11,180 nt of DNA from Chloroflexia bacterium (GTDB lineage Bacteria > Chloroflexota > Chloroflexia > Thermomicrobiales > JALYUS01). The number at the start of each line of letters is the position of its first letter. Within the stretch, counting starts at the first letter, position 1. The DNA is taken from contig JAICIL010000136.1 of NCBI GenBank assembly GCA_025924435.1, positions 1 to 11,180 on the forward strand, in the 5' to 3' direction. Both the position numbers and the translations under genes were made by a program. This document shows positions 1 through 6,906 of the stretch, in pieces. The notes under the pieces are model-generated. The model saw nothing but the letters and a program-made list of their open reading frames with translations. It had not been told where the DNA came from and did no database searches.

Positions 1-12
1 AGAATACTCAGT

Positions 13-26
13 CCCCCCCCCCCCCC
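13..26. repeat. Homopolymer run of 14 C
   Basis: Fourteen consecutive C residues lie in the gene-free first 98 bases, followed by a weak GGATA-GTTA-TATCC hairpin at 40-53. No gene or promoter is evident here. The tract lies 72 bases beyond the stop codon of the DedA gene. Tracts this long are prone to slippage and to sequencing error, so the exact length should not be trusted. Confidence 0.9.
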
Positions 27-98
27 GACATTTCATAATGGATAGTTATATCCGCTAATCGGCGGGCGAGATTCAGCCTGCCATCGCCGAAAGACGCG

Positions 99-1259
99 CT
101 ACCCGTCCGCCTCCGTCCGCGATGGGTGGGACGCGGAGACCGGCGCATGCGCGGGAGTGGCGGCGGGCGATGGCGTTTCATCGCGGCGCAAATGCGGCAG
201 GAGCGGCAGGAAGACGGCGAGCGCGACGCCGTAGACGAGCCAGCGCGTCGTATCCACCGTGAAGATGATCTGCTCCCGGTATTCGGACAGCCCGACGTGC
301 CGTTGTTCCGTCAGCGGATAGAGGATGGCGAGGCTGATCGCCAGCGGCACGCCCGCGCTGAGCAGGATCGCCAGCCAGCGGGGCAGGCGCGCGACCCCGA
401 CCACGTAGGCGAGCAGCCCCAGGAGCGCGGCGAAGACGAGGAAGGCGGGCCACGCGATCAGGAAGCGCAGCCCGCTGCCGACGCCGCGCGCCGCGACGAC
501 CGAATGGTGGCCGTAGATGCGCCGCCCGAAGGCGATGAACTCGCTGACGCTGTTCGCCGCCATCAGCCCGGCGACCCCGGCGAGCACGCCCGCGATCAGC
601 GCCGAGACGACCGCGCCGTGCCGGTCCTGCGTGAAGGCGGGCGGCGCGCGCCGGATCTGGTGCATGGCGAAGATGAGCGCGACGAGGATCGCGAGCGAGA
701 GCAGCGCGCTGACCGGCAGGGAGACCCGGTCGTAGAAGGCGAGCGCGGCGGGGCCGACGAAGATGCCGAGCAGAGTATAGGCGAGGATGTAGAGGAACGC
801 GCCGCAGGCGAGCGCGGGCAGGAACGCGCCGAATGGCATGCCGAGCACCCCCGCCGCGATCGGCGTGACGATCCGCAGGCCGGGCAGGAGCCGCCCGACC
901 ACGATTGCCCAGCCGCCGTGCCGCTGGATCTTCCCCTCCGCCCGCGCCAGCGCCTCCGGCCCGAGGTGGATGAACCGCCCATACCGCAGGACGAGCGGGC
1001 GGCCGCACCGCCGGCTGAGGAAGAAGAGGCCCGTCGCCCCCGCGACCGTCGCCGCCTCCTGCAGGAGCAGGACGAGCCAGAGCGGCTCGCGCCCCTGCGC
1101 GACGCGCACGCCCGCAAGCACCATCATCAGGTCGCCGGGGATCGGGCTTGGCACGCCGAGTTCCTCGAAGAAGATGATCGTGACGATCACCGCGAGCGCG
1201 TGCGACCGCAGGAGGGATTGCACGCTCTCATTGATTGTGCGGAGGAGAAAAATCATCAC
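99..1259 (-). CDS. DedA family membrane protein with C-terminal multi-helix extension
   Basis: This 386-residue integral membrane protein belongs to the DedA/SNARE-associated (VTT) family. Members support membrane and lipid homeostasis and are linked to lipid-carrier flipping or proton-dependent transport. The DedA core is residues 1-170. It shows the FEELGVPSPIPGD re-entrant motif (31-43) and the GRLLPGLR motif (122-129) with the family's conserved Arg and Pro-Gly. Typical family members are about 200-220 residues. Here about 200 further residues follow, with roughly five hydrophobic segments and a polar Pro/Ala tail. The start is a double ATG. The nearest purine-rich stretch, AAAGGA, lies about 13 bases upstream, so the ribosome site is weak, and no better in-frame start is visible. 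The gene lies 69 bases downstream of the DUF1345-like gene on the same strand and is probably co-transcribed with it. The core assignment is firm; the role of the extension is unknown. Confidence 0.9.
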   Translation of the reverse strand: MMIFLLRTINESVQSLLRSHALAVIVTIIFFEELGVPSPIPGDLMMVLAGVRVAQGREPLWLVLLLQEAATVAGATGLFFLSRRCGRPLVLRYGRFIHLGPEALARAEGKIQRHGGWAIVVGRLLPGLRIVTPIAAGVLGMPFGAFLPALACGAFLYILAYTLLGIFVGPAALAFYDRVSLPVSALLSLAILVALIFAMHQIRRAPPAFTQDRHGAVVSALIAGVLAGVAGLMAANSVSEFIAFGRRIYGHHSVVAARGVGSGLRFLIAWPAFLVFAALLGLLAYVVGVARLPRWLAILLSAGVPLAISLAILYPLTEQRHVGLSEYREQIIFTVDTTRWLVYGVALAVFLPLLPHLRRDETPSPAATPAHAPVSASHPSRTEADG

Positions 1260-1328
1260 CGTCTGCCCGGCTTCCTTTCCGTCGTGCGGCCCCGCCGGGC
1301 CGTCGCAAGGCGCGTACCGATGATGTCA

Positions 1329-1997
1329 TTATTGCAAGGTATTGATCCCCCGCGCGATGAGCACCGCGATAATCACGAGAGAAACGAGCGACTGATACAT
1401 CATCAGCACCTTCACCCGCCGGGAGAGGACGAGCGTGTCCGTCGGGCTGAAGGCGGTGCTCGTGTTGAAGGCGAGGAAGAGATAATCGAGGAATTCCGGC
1501 GACCATCGCGCGCTCTCCTCGTCGTCGAAGGCCATCTGCGGGAAGACGAAATCGGCGCTGGCGTGGTGCCCCCGCTGGCGCTTCGTGGGGCCGCCCGCGT
1601 CAATTTCCCAGTACCAGGTCGCGAAGACGAGGATGTTGAACAGCCAGACCAGCCCGGCATCGCGCAGCAGCCGCGACGCCGGTTCCTTGCCGCCCGTCAG
1701 CCGCGTGACGAGAAAGAGCGCGCTGGTGCTGACGGCGACCGTGACGAGGCCGGTCAGCCCGAGCGCCAGTTTCCGTGTCGCCAGATGCATGCCGACGCGC
1801 CGCAGGATGGCGAGCGCGACGGTTGCGACCGCCTCGAGCGCGAGCAGGAGCCAGGGCGGGCCGATCCGCAACTGGGCGGAGACGAGGTAGTAGATCGCCC
1901 CCATCGCGAGCAGCGCGATGGACGCGGGCCAGCGCGGCATCCCGGCCAATCCGTCGGGCGGCGGCGCTCGTTTCGGGATCGGTGTGCGCGCGTACAT
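1329..1997 (-). CDS. DUF1345-like membrane protein
   Basis: This 222-residue multi-pass membrane protein has hydrophobic segments at about 25-43, 48-66, 79-98, 113-130 and 198-217. Two features recall the DUF1345 family: WYWEIDAGGP (128-137) after the fourth helix, and the C-terminal block FLDYLFLAFNTSTAFSPTD (169-187) followed by SRR and a last helix. The block resembles a pore loop next to a helix, as in two-helix cation channels, but lacks a TVGYG filter. No function is established. The ATG at 1997 was chosen over the longer open frame to 2339 because GGAGGA lies ten bases upstream, hydrophobic sequence starts soon after it, and the extra N-terminus would run antisense through the neighbouring gene. 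It faces that gene divergently across 159 bases and probably leads a two-gene operon with the DedA gene. Confidence 0.82.
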   Translation of the reverse strand: MYARTPIPKRAPPPDGLAGMPRWPASIALLAMGAIYYLVSAQLRIGPPWLLLALEAVATVALAILRRVGMHLATRKLALGLTGLVTVAVSTSALFLVTRLTGGKEPASRLLRDAGLVWLFNILVFATWYWEIDAGGPTKRQRGHHASADFVFPQMAFDDEESARWSPEFLDYLFLAFNTSTAFSPTDTLVLSRRVKVLMMYQSLVSLVIIAVLIARGINTLQ

Positions 1998-2089
1998 CGC
2001 GGCCTGTTCCTCCGTCGGGCACGATACCACCGGCAATTCATACCACAGATACAACGACCGGCGCGGGGCGGGGATGCGCGGTGGCCCGG

Positions 2090-2118
2090 TTGATGCATGG
2101 GCGCTCGTCATCGAAAAT
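2090..2118 (+). promoter_or_regulatory. Possible sigma70-type promoter for the 107-residue gene
   Basis: TTGATG (2090-2095) is followed after exactly 17 bases by GAAAAT (2113-2118). Each hexamer matches the consensus at four of six positions. Transcription would start near 2125, about 30 bases before the ATG at 2157. The match is modest for GC-rich DNA, so this is tentative. Confidence 0.3.
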
Positions 2119-2156
2119 CGCGCGCGGGCGTTCGCGGGCGCCACACGGAGGCAGGT

Positions 2157-2480
2157 ATGGACCCGACCGAGTTGATCGAAGAATGGCTGGAGCGCGACGC
2201 CGCGACCCGCGACGCGGTGGGCGAGATGGAGACCTTCGCCGATCCGCATGCCCTGCGGGTGTTTCTCGAAAACCGCATCCGCAAGGACGGCGATCTGCGG
2301 GGATTGCGCGATGACCTCGTGCGGTACGGCACGCAGCACGCGCCGCGCGAGATCGGCGACTTCAAAGGGTTCCTCGATTGGTCGCTGGAGCGGGTGGAGT
2401 GGCAGGCGGTGAACGATGCCGTCACCGCCCGTACCGAGACCGAGTCCGCCGCGCCCACGGATACGCAGGCCGCGTCCTGA
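2157..2480 (+). CDS. Small charged protein of unknown function
   Basis: This 107-residue soluble protein has no signal peptide or membrane segment. It is rich in Glu, Asp and Arg with a helical pattern. A compact body (1-85) begins MDPTELIEEWLERD and contains a Trp/Leu-rich stretch (FLDWSLERVEWQAVND). It ends in a disordered-looking Thr/Ala/Glu tail. No family is recognised. The ATG at 2157 is well supported by GGAGG five bases upstream; the frame stays open upstream but without a ribosome site. It is transcribed away from the membrane-protein operon and converges on a small membrane-protein gene 40 bases further on. Codon use looks like the rest of the window. It is probably a real gene, but no function can be given. 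Confidence 0.72.
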   Translation: MDPTELIEEWLERDAATRDAVGEMETFADPHALRVFLENRIRKDGDLRGLRDDLVRYGTQHAPREIGDFKGFLDWSLERVEWQAVNDAVTARTETESAAPTDTQAAS

Positions 2481-2482
2481 TC

Positions 2483-2508
2483 CCCGACACCACCGGCTGC
2501 CGGTCGGG
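2483..2508. terminator. GC-rich hairpin between convergent genes
   Basis: CCCGAC (2483-2488) pairs with GTCGGG (2503-2508). A competing hairpin is ACCGG-ctg-CCGGT (2492-2504). It begins two bases after a stop codon, in the gap between convergent genes, where a bidirectional terminator would be expected. There is no T tract on either side, so rho-independent function is uncertain. Confidence 0.3.
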
Positions 2509-2520
2509 CGACGAGCGGGA

Positions 2521-2685
2521 TCACGCGGGGGCGATCACCAGCGTGTAGACCGCCAGCAGGATGAACGCCTGGGTGATGCCGAACAGCCCGCCGGCCAGCA
2601 GGAGCAGGAGGACGACGGCGTTTACCCAGACATTGCGCCGGATGCCACGGCGTTTGTTTTTGGGGTGCTCGTCCATTCCGTCCAT
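2521..2685 (-). CDS. Very small two-helix membrane protein
   Basis: This 54-residue hypothetical protein starts at MDGMDEHPKNKRRG and then runs into a long hydrophobic stretch of about 35 residues (VWVNAVVLLLLLAGG to the C-terminus). That stretch would fit two short membrane helices with a basic cytoplasmic N-terminus. The ATG at 2685 has GGGGA four bases upstream; an internal ATG at 2676 (51 residues) is an alternative. No family is recognised. It converges on the 107-residue gene and is preceded by about 250 bases with no gene, so it is probably expressed on its own. A basic head followed by hydrophobic helices argues for a true gene, but the short length keeps confidence moderate. Confidence 0.5.
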   Translation of the reverse strand: MDGMDEHPKNKRRGIRRNVWVNAVVLLLLLAGGLFGITQAFILLAVYTLVIAPA

Positions 2686-2880
2686 CCATTCCCCGGTAGG
2701 CCCCGCCACCGTGCCGGCTCTTTGCCTATCACAACGTTTTCCCGAACCGTGCGGTTCTCTGCTCCCATCATCGGGGCGGCGCGCCGGGCGCGCGCCGGAC
2801 GTTCGGTACGGATTTTCCCTGTCCGTTCGGGCGCGGGCACGCCGCACTCCCATGCCCCGAAGGACAGGTTCTGCCGCACT

Positions 2881-2917
2881 CCCGGCCCCTTCCCACCCGG
2901 AAGGGGGTTGGAGGTAG
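2881..2917 (-). terminator. Hairpin downstream of the propeller gene, degenerate copy of the palindromic repeat
   Basis: CCCCTTCC (2886-2893) and GGAAGGGG (2899-2906) form an eight-base stem with a five-base loop, starting 18 bases past the stop of the propeller gene. The sequence to either side (cccgg before, gTTGGaGGTAGGA after) matches the core of the elements at 5847 and 11020, but the outer inverted ends are missing. It could end transcription of the propeller gene, though without a clear T tract. Repeat relatedness is clearer than terminator function. Confidence 0.42.
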
Positions 2918-2934
2918 GAAAGCCCGCGATGCGT

Positions 2935-4851
2935 CTAGCGGTGCCTGGGGACGGGAATCGGGGTGGGGATGGCGGTCGGCACGCCGCTGGGGCGGCCGGG
3001 TGGCGGGGCGGGCGACGCTCCCGAGACGGTGGTCCCGCCGGACGGGCGCGGGGCCGGGGCGCTTTCGGGCGCGAAGGTGAAGCCGCCCGGCAGCGTGGCG
3101 ACGGTGCCATCCGGGTGCCGCACCGTCACATCCACCGGGCCGGGCGCGTGGGCGGGCGCGGTCGCGGTGATCGTCGTGTTGCTCGCGATGGTGACATTCG
3201 TCGGCGCGACGCCGCCGAAACTGACGGTCGTGCCCGCGCCGAAGCCGGTGCCCGTGATCGTCACGCTCGTCCCGCCGGTCGCGAGGCCCGTTGTCGGCGT
3301 GACCGTCGCGATGGCGAGCGGCGAGAAGGCGGTCAGGTGGTTGCTCTGGTCCGGCAGGTAGAGGATGCCGTTCGCGACGAGCGGACTCTCCCAGTGGATG
3401 CTGCCGACCGTCGCCGCCCACAGCGTGCCGCCCGTTGTCGGGTTGAAACCGGAGAGCGTGCCGCCGTTGACCACGGTATAGGCGTACAGCACGCCGTTGG
3501 CGACGAGCGGCGAGGAATTACTCCCTATCCCGGCCCCGGTATGCTGCCATATCGTCTGAAGGCTCGGCTGACCGCCGTTCGGGCAGGTGAGTCGCAGGCC
3601 CGCAATGCCGTTCGTCGTGCTGAGGAAGGCCCAGGTCGCGTTGTCGCCCGGATTCACCCAGACGGCGGGCGCGGTGAGCATCAGCCCCGAACCCGGCGCG
3701 GGTACGATGGAGCCGGGAATCTCCCCGCCCACGCCACCAAGATTGCTGAGATTGAGGAGGCGGATCAGCCCGTCCTTGCCGCCCTGCACGGCGAGATTCG
3801 GGACGCCGCAGCCGGGTGGCGTCGGCAGGATCGCCGGGGCGGTGCTGCCCAGGTCCTGATCGAGGGCGTCCAGCGTGCTTTGATTGGCCGGGGTGTAGGT
3901 GTCCAGCGGATTGCCGCTCAGGCCGGTGCCGTCCGGGTTGAGCGCGAAGACGGTATCCCCCCAATCGTGCTGCGCGGCGTTGAATGTGCCGTTGCCGGTC
4001 GCCATGTAGATCTTGCCCGTCGCGGCGTCGTAGACGGCGCCGGGGCGCGCCCAGATCGCCGATTGCGTCTGCCCGGCGCAGTCCGGCGCGCCGCCGGTCT
4101 GGGCGAAATGCACATCCACCAGATTGCTGCACAGCGCGTTGAAGACGTGCTGCGCGCCCGTCGCCAGGTTGATCGTCGTCAGGTGCCCCTGGTAATCGCC
4201 CGCATCGCCCGGATAGCCGCCGTTCGCGACGTAGAGGAACGTCCCGCCCGGTGTCGTCGCGATGCCAAGGGCGGAGGAGCCTTTCTCGTTGAAGGGCTTC
4301 CGCGTCGCGAGTTCGGGCCAGCCGCCGCCGGTGACCTCCGCGCCCGTCGCGACCTGGTGCTTGTGGACGAAGCCGTCAAGCCCGTAGGCGTAGATGAACT
4401 GGCGGTTCGGGTCAATCGCGGGGGAGGCGTTCGTGTGGCAGGGGTTCGTCGGGTTCGCCACGGGGGCGGGGTTGTTGATCTGGCAAGTGCTCGACCCGTG
4501 CTGGACGCTCCAGACCGTCGCGCCGGTGCGCCCGTTGACCGCAATCAGATGCCCGGCGCGCGTGGTGACGAAGACGAGGTCCACCATACCGCCCGGCGTG
4601 CCGACAACGCCGCCGAGCGCGACGGGGGCGCCGTCGGCGTTGCTCGGCAGGGTGATTTGGAAGAGGCGCTGCGTGCCGCCCACATTGGCGGCGGTGATCT
4701 CCGTCTCCTGCGTGTTGTTGCCGCCGTGCCGCCCGTCCCCATTGAACTGCAACCAGTCGTACGCCCCGACCGCCGATGGCAGCAGCGCGCAGGCGAGCGC
4801 GACGCCGACGATCACCGCGAGCCGACAGCGCGTTCGCGCGATTCTCTGCAT
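2935..4851 (-). CDS. Secreted PQQ-like beta-propeller protein with C-terminal TIG domain
   Basis: This 638-residue exported protein has a signal peptide at about 1-29 (basic MQRIARTRCR, a hydrophobic stretch, cleavage near VGA). The mature start YDWLQFNGDGRHGGNN is typical of PQQ-like propeller proteins. Blade-like repeats include GHLIAVNGRTGATVW, GHLTTINLATG and TLSGFNPTTGGTLW. From about 514 to 593 there is an IPT/TIG immunoglobulin-like domain (TGGTSVTITGTGFGAGTTV). A Pro-rich tail of about 45 residues ends the protein. Six Cys in the mature propeller could form three disulfides outside the cell. The ATG at 4851 has GGAGGGG eight bases upstream, so the longer frame to 4974 is rejected. No catalytic residues can be assigned; a binding or scaffold role is likely, and PQQ binding itself is not shown. 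The lipoprotein gene lies 129 bases upstream on the same strand. Confidence 0.88.
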   Translation of the reverse strand: MQRIARTRCRLAVIVGVALACALLPSAVGAYDWLQFNGDGRHGGNNTQETEITAANVGGTQRLFQITLPSNADGAPVALGGVVGTPGGMVDLVFVTTRAGHLIAVNGRTGATVWSVQHGSSTCQINNPAPVANPTNPCHTNASPAIDPNRQFIYAYGLDGFVHKHQVATGAEVTGGGWPELATRKPFNEKGSSALGIATTPGGTFLYVANGGYPGDAGDYQGHLTTINLATGAQHVFNALCSNLVDVHFAQTGGAPDCAGQTQSAIWARPGAVYDAATGKIYMATGNGTFNAAQHDWGDTVFALNPDGTGLSGNPLDTYTPANQSTLDALDQDLGSTAPAILPTPPGCGVPNLAVQGGKDGLIRLLNLSNLGGVGGEIPGSIVPAPGSGLMLTAPAVWVNPGDNATWAFLSTTNGIAGLRLTCPNGGQPSLQTIWQHTGAGIGSNSSPLVANGVLYAYTVVNGGTLSGFNPTTGGTLWAATVGSIHWESPLVANGILYLPDQSNHLTAFSPLAIATVTPTTGLATGGTSVTITGTGFGAGTTVSFGGVAPTNVTIASNTTITATAPAHAPGPVDVTVRHPDGTVATLPGGFTFAPESAPAPRPSGGTTVSGASPAPPPGRPSGVPTAIPTPIPVPRHR

Positions 4852-4911
4852 AGCCGATTCCCCCTCCGCTCGACCTCGCTGGAAATGCGTTCTCCGTATT
4901 TTCTGTCGCAA

Positions 4912-4917
4912 ATTGTA
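4912..4917 (-). promoter_or_regulatory. Possible -10 element for the propeller gene
   Basis: TACAAT (minus strand) matches the -10 consensus at five of six positions and sits in the only AT-rich patch of the 129-base gap before the propeller gene. The start would fall near 4905, about 54 bases before the ATG. No convincing -35 lies at the right distance, so the propeller gene may instead be read from the lipoprotein promoter. Confidence 0.22.
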
Positions 4918-4980
4918 CGCCAGGACAATAAAGCGATCCGCGCCGCCGTGCAACCGGATCGGGATCGGCTGCACGATCGT

Positions 4981-5823
4981 CTATTGCAGGAATTTCCACG
5001 TCCGCAGGACGACGCTCGCCTGCTGCTTGAACGCGTCGCTGTCCGCGGGCTGCGCGCCGAGCGTGAGGATGTACGCCGTGCCCTTGTGGAGGGCGAAGAT
5101 CTGCGAGAAGGCAATCTTGTTGCCGCTCACGGTGCCGGTGTAGTCAATCTGGATCGCCGGTTCGCTGTCCAGTTGCATCTGCGTCGTGCCGACCTGCTGC
5201 GCGTCCGGGATGCCCTTCTTGATCTCGATGAGGGCGGCGCCGAGATACGTGCCGGGCGTGATGCCGCTCGAGACGGACTCCGTCGAGATGTCAACCACAC
5301 CGGGCGGGTTCGTCGCGTCGAACTGGACGACGCTGCCCGCCGCGGTGGATTGGCCGACCGTCCACGCGGCAGGCCGCGCGAACGAGAAGCGCCCACGCGG
5401 GTCCGTGAAGAGCGTTTCGCCCGCACCGGCGGCGACCGAGCCGACGGCGATCGTACCGGCGGGCGCCGAGCCGGTCGTGATCGAGCCGGTCGGGCGCGTC
5501 CCGGTCACGGCGGGCGCCGAACCGGCGGCGGTCGTCGGCGCGGGTGTCGAGCCGGTCGCGGCGGATGGCACCGCACGCGTCCCGGCCGGGGCGGAGGCCG
5601 ACCCCACGGCAACGGTCGGCGCGGTCGGCACGGCGGATGACCCGGTTACCGCCGAACCGGCCGGGCGCGTCGCGGCGGAAGGGACACTCGCGGCCGCCGT
5701 GGTGGGCGCGGCTGTCGGCGCGACGGCGACGGGCGTGTCCGCCACTTTGCTCCCACCGCAGGCGACCAGGAATGCCGCGCAGACGAGTAACGCAGTGACC
5801 GGCAACGCATACCGTCGGCGCAT
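4981..5823 (-). CDS. Lipoprotein with Ala/Thr/Pro/Ser linker and PsbP/DcrB-like domain
   Basis: This 280-residue lipoprotein has an N-terminus (MRRRYALPVTALL) that leads to the lipobox LVAC with lipidated Cys22, so it should be anchored on the outer face of the membrane. Residues 24-135 are low complexity, with recurring SAPAGT, ATGS and TGTRP blocks, and probably form an extended spacer. Residues 138-280 form a compact domain: TLFTDPRGRFSFARPAAW, then an IQIDYTG strand, then GTAYILTLGAQPAD and a final TWKFLQ. This pattern recalls the Mog1/PsbP/DcrB fold, but the match is by eye. AAGGA lies seven bases before the ATG at 5823. The start is only 23 bases from the palindromic element, so that element lies in or next to the promoter or leader. 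It may be co-transcribed with the propeller gene downstream. Confidence 0.85.
   Translation of the reverse strand: MRRRYALPVTALLVCAAFLVACGGSKVADTPVAVAPTAAPTTAAASVPSAATRPAGSAVTGSSAVPTAPTVAVGSASAPAGTRAVPSAATGSTPAPTTAAGSAPAVTGTRPTGSITTGSAPAGTIAVGSVAAGAGETLFTDPRGRFSFARPAAWTVGQSTAAGSVVQFDATNPPGVVDISTESVSSGITPGTYLGAALIEIKKGIPDAQQVGTTQMQLDSEPAIQIDYTGTVSGNKIAFSQIFALHKGTAYILTLGAQPADSDAFKQQASVVLRTWKFLQ
5419..5754 (-). repeat. Degenerate repeats encoding the lipoprotein linker
   Basis: The DNA for lipoprotein residues 24-135 is built from imperfect GAGCCGGTCG-like and GGCGCGGTCGGC-like units. They encode Ala/Thr/Pro/Ser/Gly blocks such as SAPAGT and AATGSTPAPTTAA. Units are irregular in length, so this looks like slippage-expanded low complexity and not a clean tandem array. 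Length is likely to vary between strains. Confidence 0.55.
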
Positions 5824-5846
5824 CCGTCCGTCCTTTCTTCCAGGGC

Positions 5847-5940
5847 GTATTCATTGTCGGGGAATCCTCACCCCCAGCCCCCTTCCCTCGGAGGGAAGGG
5901 GGCTGGGGGTGAGGATTCCTCAAAAGGCGACAATGCATAC
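5847..5940. mobile_element. Short palindromic MITE-like element, complete copy
   Basis: This 94-base element has inverted ends of 13 bases with one mismatch: GTATTCATTGTCG at 5847-5859 and CGACAATGCATAC at 5928-5940. Inside are perfect 29-base inverted arms, 5861-5889 and 5891-5919, separated by one base. Only TCAAAAGG (5920-5927) is unpaired on the right. It has no coding capacity. The same left end recurs at 11020. It lies between divergent genes, 23 bases from the lipoprotein start and 90 from the hydrolase start, so transcripts crossing it would form a very stable hairpin. Non-autonomous transposition is inferred from the structure and the second copy; no target-site duplication is evident. 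Confidence 0.75.
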
Positions 5941-5971
5941 ACCCTGTCTTTTTTCCCTCATCCCCTACCGA

Positions 5972-5990
5972 TGTACCCATGTAGGATACA
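5972..5990. promoter_or_regulatory. Possible operator, 19-base inverted repeat
   Basis: TGTACCC (5972-5978), five bases, then GGATACA (5984-5990): seven-base half sites that are inverted with one mismatch. It is in the gap between the divergent lipoprotein and hydrolase genes, 40 bases before the hydrolase start. The arrangement suits a dimeric regulator, but no regulator gene is adjacent and no clear promoter hexamers overlap it. Confidence 0.25.
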
Positions 5991-6030
5991 CTACCCGCCG
6001 ATGCGCCGAATTCAATGTCACGGAGGGGGA

Positions 6031-6903
6031 ATGATGGCTGCGGAGCATGCGTCGGCATACGTGGAATCGCGCCGGTTCGGCGACGCGACCGTGACGGTCA
6101 TATCGGATGGGTCGTCGCGCTGGCCGCAGAATTTCGCCGTGTCGCCGGCGGAACTGCGCGCGGCGATCCCCGAATTGGACGCGCGGGGCCAATTGCCGAT
6201 CGGCTTCCATGCCGTCCACATCGCCATCGGCGGCGCGTCCATCCTCGTGGACGCCGGGTTCGACGATCCCGATTCGGCGTGGGGCCAGAAGTTCGCGACG
6301 ATGTGGGCGGGGACGCGCCGCACGCCGGGCGTCGAGGCTGGGCTGGCGCGCATCGGCGTCCGGCCAGAGGCGATCACGCACGTCATCACGACGCACGCGC
6401 ACTTCGATCACTACGTCGGCGTGACCGTCGAGCGAGAGGGCGGCTACGCGCCCCGGTTCCCGAATGCCCGCCACCTGCTGGGTCGGGCGGACCGGACGGG
6501 GAGCCGGTACGGCAACCCGCCCGACGCCGAACTCGCCGGCCGGATGGAAACCCTCGAACGGTTCGGCCTCCTCGATCTCGTGGACGGCGACCGGGCGATC
6601 GTGCCGGGCGTGGCGATGCTCCACGCGCCGGGCGAATCGCCGGGGCATGCCATCGTCCACGTCGCGTCGCGCGGCGACCATTTCTACGCGCTCGGCGACC
6701 TGCTGCACCATCCCTGCGAGGTGGAGCATCTCGATTGGGTGCTCGCGGGCCGCGACCAGGCCGCGATGCGCGCCTCGCGGGAACGCCTCCTGGCGATGGC
6801 CGTGCCGCAGGGTGCGACGCTCGTCTTCTCGCACGCCCGCTTCCCGCCGTGGGGCCGCATCGTCCCCGATGGCGACGGCTTCCGCTGGGAAGAAACCGAT
6901 TGA
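6031..6903 (+). CDS. Metallo-beta-lactamase fold hydrolase
   Basis: This 290-residue soluble enzyme of the metallo-beta-lactamase superfamily has the binuclear metal site HAHFDH at residues 122-127. The other ligands expected for the fold are visible: His206 in SPGH, Asp223 in ALGD and His268 in FSH. The spacing and the ESPGHAIVH block resemble lactonase- and glyoxalase-type members, not true beta-lactamases. The substrate is not predictable. There is no signal peptide, so it should be cytoplasmic. The start is ATGATG at 6031; GGAGG at 6022-6026 is four bases from the first ATG and seven from the second, so initiation at 6034 is equally possible. The longer open frame back to 5854 only translates the palindromic element and is rejected. 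A kinase-like gene follows after 51 bases on the same strand, probably in one transcript. Confidence 0.92.
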   Translation: MMAAEHASAYVESRRFGDATVTVISDGSSRWPQNFAVSPAELRAAIPELDARGQLPIGFHAVHIAIGGASILVDAGFDDPDSAWGQKFATMWAGTRRTPGVEAGLARIGVRPEAITHVITTHAHFDHYVGVTVEREGGYAPRFPNARHLLGRADRTGSRYGNPPDAELAGRMETLERFGLLDLVDGDRAIVPGVAMLHAPGESPGHAIVHVASRGDHFYALGDLLHHPCEVEHLDWVLAGRDQAAMRASRERLLAMAVPQGATLVFSHARFPPWGRIVPDGDGFRWEETD

Positions 6904-6906
6904 ACC

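Noticed and set aside
126..2093. Plus-strand open frame of 655 codons
   Set aside because: Antisense to the DedA and DUF1345-like genes; its translation is charged and repetitive, with no domain and no sensible start signal.
1998..2339. N-terminal extension of the DUF1345-like protein
   Set aside because: It overlaps the well-supported divergent gene at 2157-2480 in antisense, and a ribosome site sits before the ATG at 1997.
2416..5640. Plus-strand open frame of over 1000 codons
   Set aside because: It runs antisense to the propeller and lipoprotein genes. Its translation is Arg/Gly/Ala-rich low complexity without recognisable domains, the usual shadow in GC-rich DNA.
5847..5940. Reading the palindrome as a CRISPR repeat or an ordinary terminator
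   Set aside because: There is no array of spaced repeats, and the inverted ends outside the hairpin plus a second copy with the same ends fit a dispersed element better.
5854..6030. N-terminal extension of the metallo-hydrolase
   Set aside because: It would translate the palindromic element. GGAGG at 6022 and the conserved fold starting soon after 6031 support the later start.
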